Below are positions 62,052 to 64,000 of a stretch of DNA of 64,000 bases, piece after piece (the first letter of the stretch is position 1; each line of letters opens with the position of its first letter). The DNA is from Zonotrichia leucophrys gambelii. Taxonomy: Eukaryota > Chordata > Aves > Passeriformes > Passerellidae. The stretch is taken from the NCBI RefSeq assembly GCF_028769735.1, contig NC_088172.1, positions 75,912,631-75,976,630 of the forward strand, given 5' to 3'. Under the pieces are notes generated by a model. The model saw only the letters and a program-made list of their open reading frames with translations. It had not been told where the DNA came from and searched no databases. Both the position numbers and the translations under genes were made by a program.

Positions 62052-63216
62052 ATCAGTGGTACCAGGAGCCCAGAAACTGCCACATGCACCTCAGGCCATA
62101 GCAGTAACATCAAAGCCTTGAGTGATTTCCTTAGTAACTTTGCTGAATGGGTTGAAGAAACACATTTCTCTGTCTCCTCAAGCAGCATCTCTTTTTAGAC
62201 AAGTTGTCAGTGGAAAACCTTTCAGGAAATCACCTTGCTGTGAATTACGCTTTTGTTGCATGAAATAAAGCACAAAGGCAAATGCTGGAGCTGATAATGC
62301 AAAGTGCCCACTCAGTCCTGTGTCAACTCAGATCATTTTTATACACAGTAATAGACGTCATGGGGTGTTGAGGGGAAGCCTGGGCAGGAACAAAGTACAT
62401 ACAATAAATTAAAACCTTGGAGGACTGAGTGTGAGAAGCAGAGTTTTATTGAGGTAGAGGCATTTTGCTTCCCCAGTTATACAAAAAAGAACTGCAGATC
62501 AATTAGAATGAAGAAAAGACTCACCACTTACGTGGGCTAAATGGACTCTACACTCAGAGCCTCTCTCAGATGCCACCTGTAAACAAGAACTGCCTCTGAC
62601 TCTGCAAAGGGAAGTGGGAAAAGGGGTGTGCACATAGGACTGTTGTTTGTCTCCTAATAGCATTGCAGAAATTTTAAAAAATATCTTTTCCCCATGAAAA
62701 ATAAATAGCTTTTCCAAAAGAACCATGCATCCACCTATGCTCTGTCATAGTGAAACCAAGTCTTGGTACATGGTCAGCTGAGCGCACACAGCCTTTTCTG
62801 CTTAAAGGAAGGGATGGTCTCCCTCACCCTGAATGTGTTACTCTTCGAGCCAGGTCTTATGAGCTCTGAGAGGAACTCATTACACCCAAGATAGCTCTGC
62901 TACCTGGAATGGAATAAAATCAGTGGGATGGCTTCTGAGGTTGTGTTGGAAACAGAAAAAGGTCTAATAAAAGGCAAAATAACAAAGCTCTTACAGAGAA
63001 AACTGGAGCCAGGGGCAAGAGGTTCTTGCTCCTGCTAAAACACTCCACAAAAGTGATTATTTCCTTTGTTCTCTTCTGTTTCTAGTGAATTACCTAGGCC
63101 AGACCTCTTGGCTCCTGTCCAATCAGGGAGCCCCAGGTCTGAGGTGAAGTCCTAAAGCTCCTATGAGGTGTCTTTATACTAAATTGAGGAGAGGAACTTC
63201 GGGGCTTTTTGCCTTT
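62052..63216. other. Unassigned non-coding stretch
   Basis: No gene or repeat family was recognised. A minus-strand frame of 75 codons near 62499-62726 is unrecognised. Confidence 0.4.
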
Positions 63217-63273
63217 TTAAGCAGACGAAGACAGTGACCAAATTATTCTTTGTCTGCTTAAAATTTGGTCACT
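63217..63273. repeat. Two interleaved inverted repeats
   Basis: Arm A (63217-63231, TTAAGCAGACGAAGA) pairs with A' (63247-63261) at 14 of 15 positions, the exception being a G/T wobble. Arm B (63233-63244, AGTGACCAAATT) pairs perfectly with B' (63262-63273). The order is A, B, A', B', so the two hairpins exclude each other. Linkers of 1, 2 and 0 bases make a full pseudoknot with both stems sterically unlikely. No RNA family is recognised. Confidence 0.9.
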
Positions 63274-64000
63274 CCGTCAACAGGGGCACATCCCTAAACA
63301 CCCTGTTGTCTTTCTTTACCTCTCCACTTCCCCTCATCCTGTGAGATAACCTTTCCTTCTCCAGGCCCTTTGAGCCCATTCTTGTTGCCCACCAAACCCT
63401 TCAGTGAGCTGTATGAATCATTAGCCTGGCAGGATGTGATCCTAATTTCTGGGGTGGTTTCTGCTGTCTTAGTGAGTTAAAGCCACTCAGGGTATGATAC
63501 ATGCATGGTAAGAAGAGGTTAGATACAGATGGAAGAAAAAAAAAAAAAATCTTTCTTTGAAGGGAATAACACAGTGCCAAAACCTAGTGAAGTGTTTCAA
63601 TATCGTGCAAGAAATAAACCTAGAGTCATTCCCAGCCCTGACCTGTATTTGAATGACCATATTGTACCCCAGATAAAACCAGCAATACAGAAATGAGTAA
63701 AAATGAAGAGTAAAAAGAATAATTGAATTGCTTTGATTTTCAAAGAGGGGTTCAGGACAGCCCAGCTGTGATTATAATGAACATCTTTTGTTTCCTCTGT
63801 GGGAGATCTGTAGGGATACAGTTGCTATAAAAATAGGGGCTCAGCAAACTGGTAGGACACAATTACAGGAACTGTGCCATGCTGCTACACAAAGCATAGT
63901 TCAAGACACAGACATAATATTTTCTTTTAAAAAGGTGGAGTTAATTGCAAATTTTCTTGGTTTCACCGAAATCTGCATCTTGGGTTCATTTGAACAAAGG
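63274..64000. other. Unassigned non-coding stretch
   Basis: It contains an A14 run at 63536-63549. The rest is AT-rich with no recognised gene or repeat. Confidence 0.4.

Overview
The window is vertebrate nuclear DNA and almost entirely non-coding. It is most likely from a bird. The evidence is five 5'-truncated CR1 LINE 3' ends, a low overall density of interspersed repeats, one degraded MIR-like SINE, CpG depletion outside a single island, and no compact coding density on either strand. A passerine is plausible but not proven. No protein-coding exon of a known family was recognised. The long open frames are either spread over repeats or lack a recognisable domain, so none is called as a gene.

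Layout. 1-4740: unassigned sequence with a MIR-like fossil (308-428) and a CR1 tail (751-945). 4741-5090: a GC-rich island-like patch with an eight-copy 26/27-bp minisatellite. 5091-20725: unassigned DNA with CR1 tails at 8345 and 12066, adjacent CA and AT microsatellites at 11427-11496, and a near-perfect RFX X-box at 18687. 20726-20953: a 228-bp CTTT tract. 24715-24940: two perfect hairpins, one with the signature of a local template switch. 29203-29964: the longest ATG-initiated open frame, pyrimidine-rich and unrecognised. 34178-34359: the only plus-strand CR1 tail. 36933-37244: a solo LTR with TG/CA ends and a perfect 6-bp target-site duplication. 37251-59400: mostly featureless, with a 60-bp two-copy duplication, a T32 run, an exon-like segment, a polypyrimidine tract with a G-quadruplex motif, and an octamer-bearing AT-rich block. 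59403-59760: the only real CpG island, a candidate promoter. 60129-60282: a CR1 tail. 60921-62051: a complex array of about five diverged units with one inverted unit and near-palindromic junctions. 63217-63273: two interleaved inverted repeats.

There is no operon-like or multi-gene system. The parts most worth checking are the 60.9-62.05 kb array, the CpG island, the solo LTR, the hairpin with direct repeat at 24.7 kb, and the X-box. Conservation could not be measured here, so regulatory calls rest on motif matches alone.
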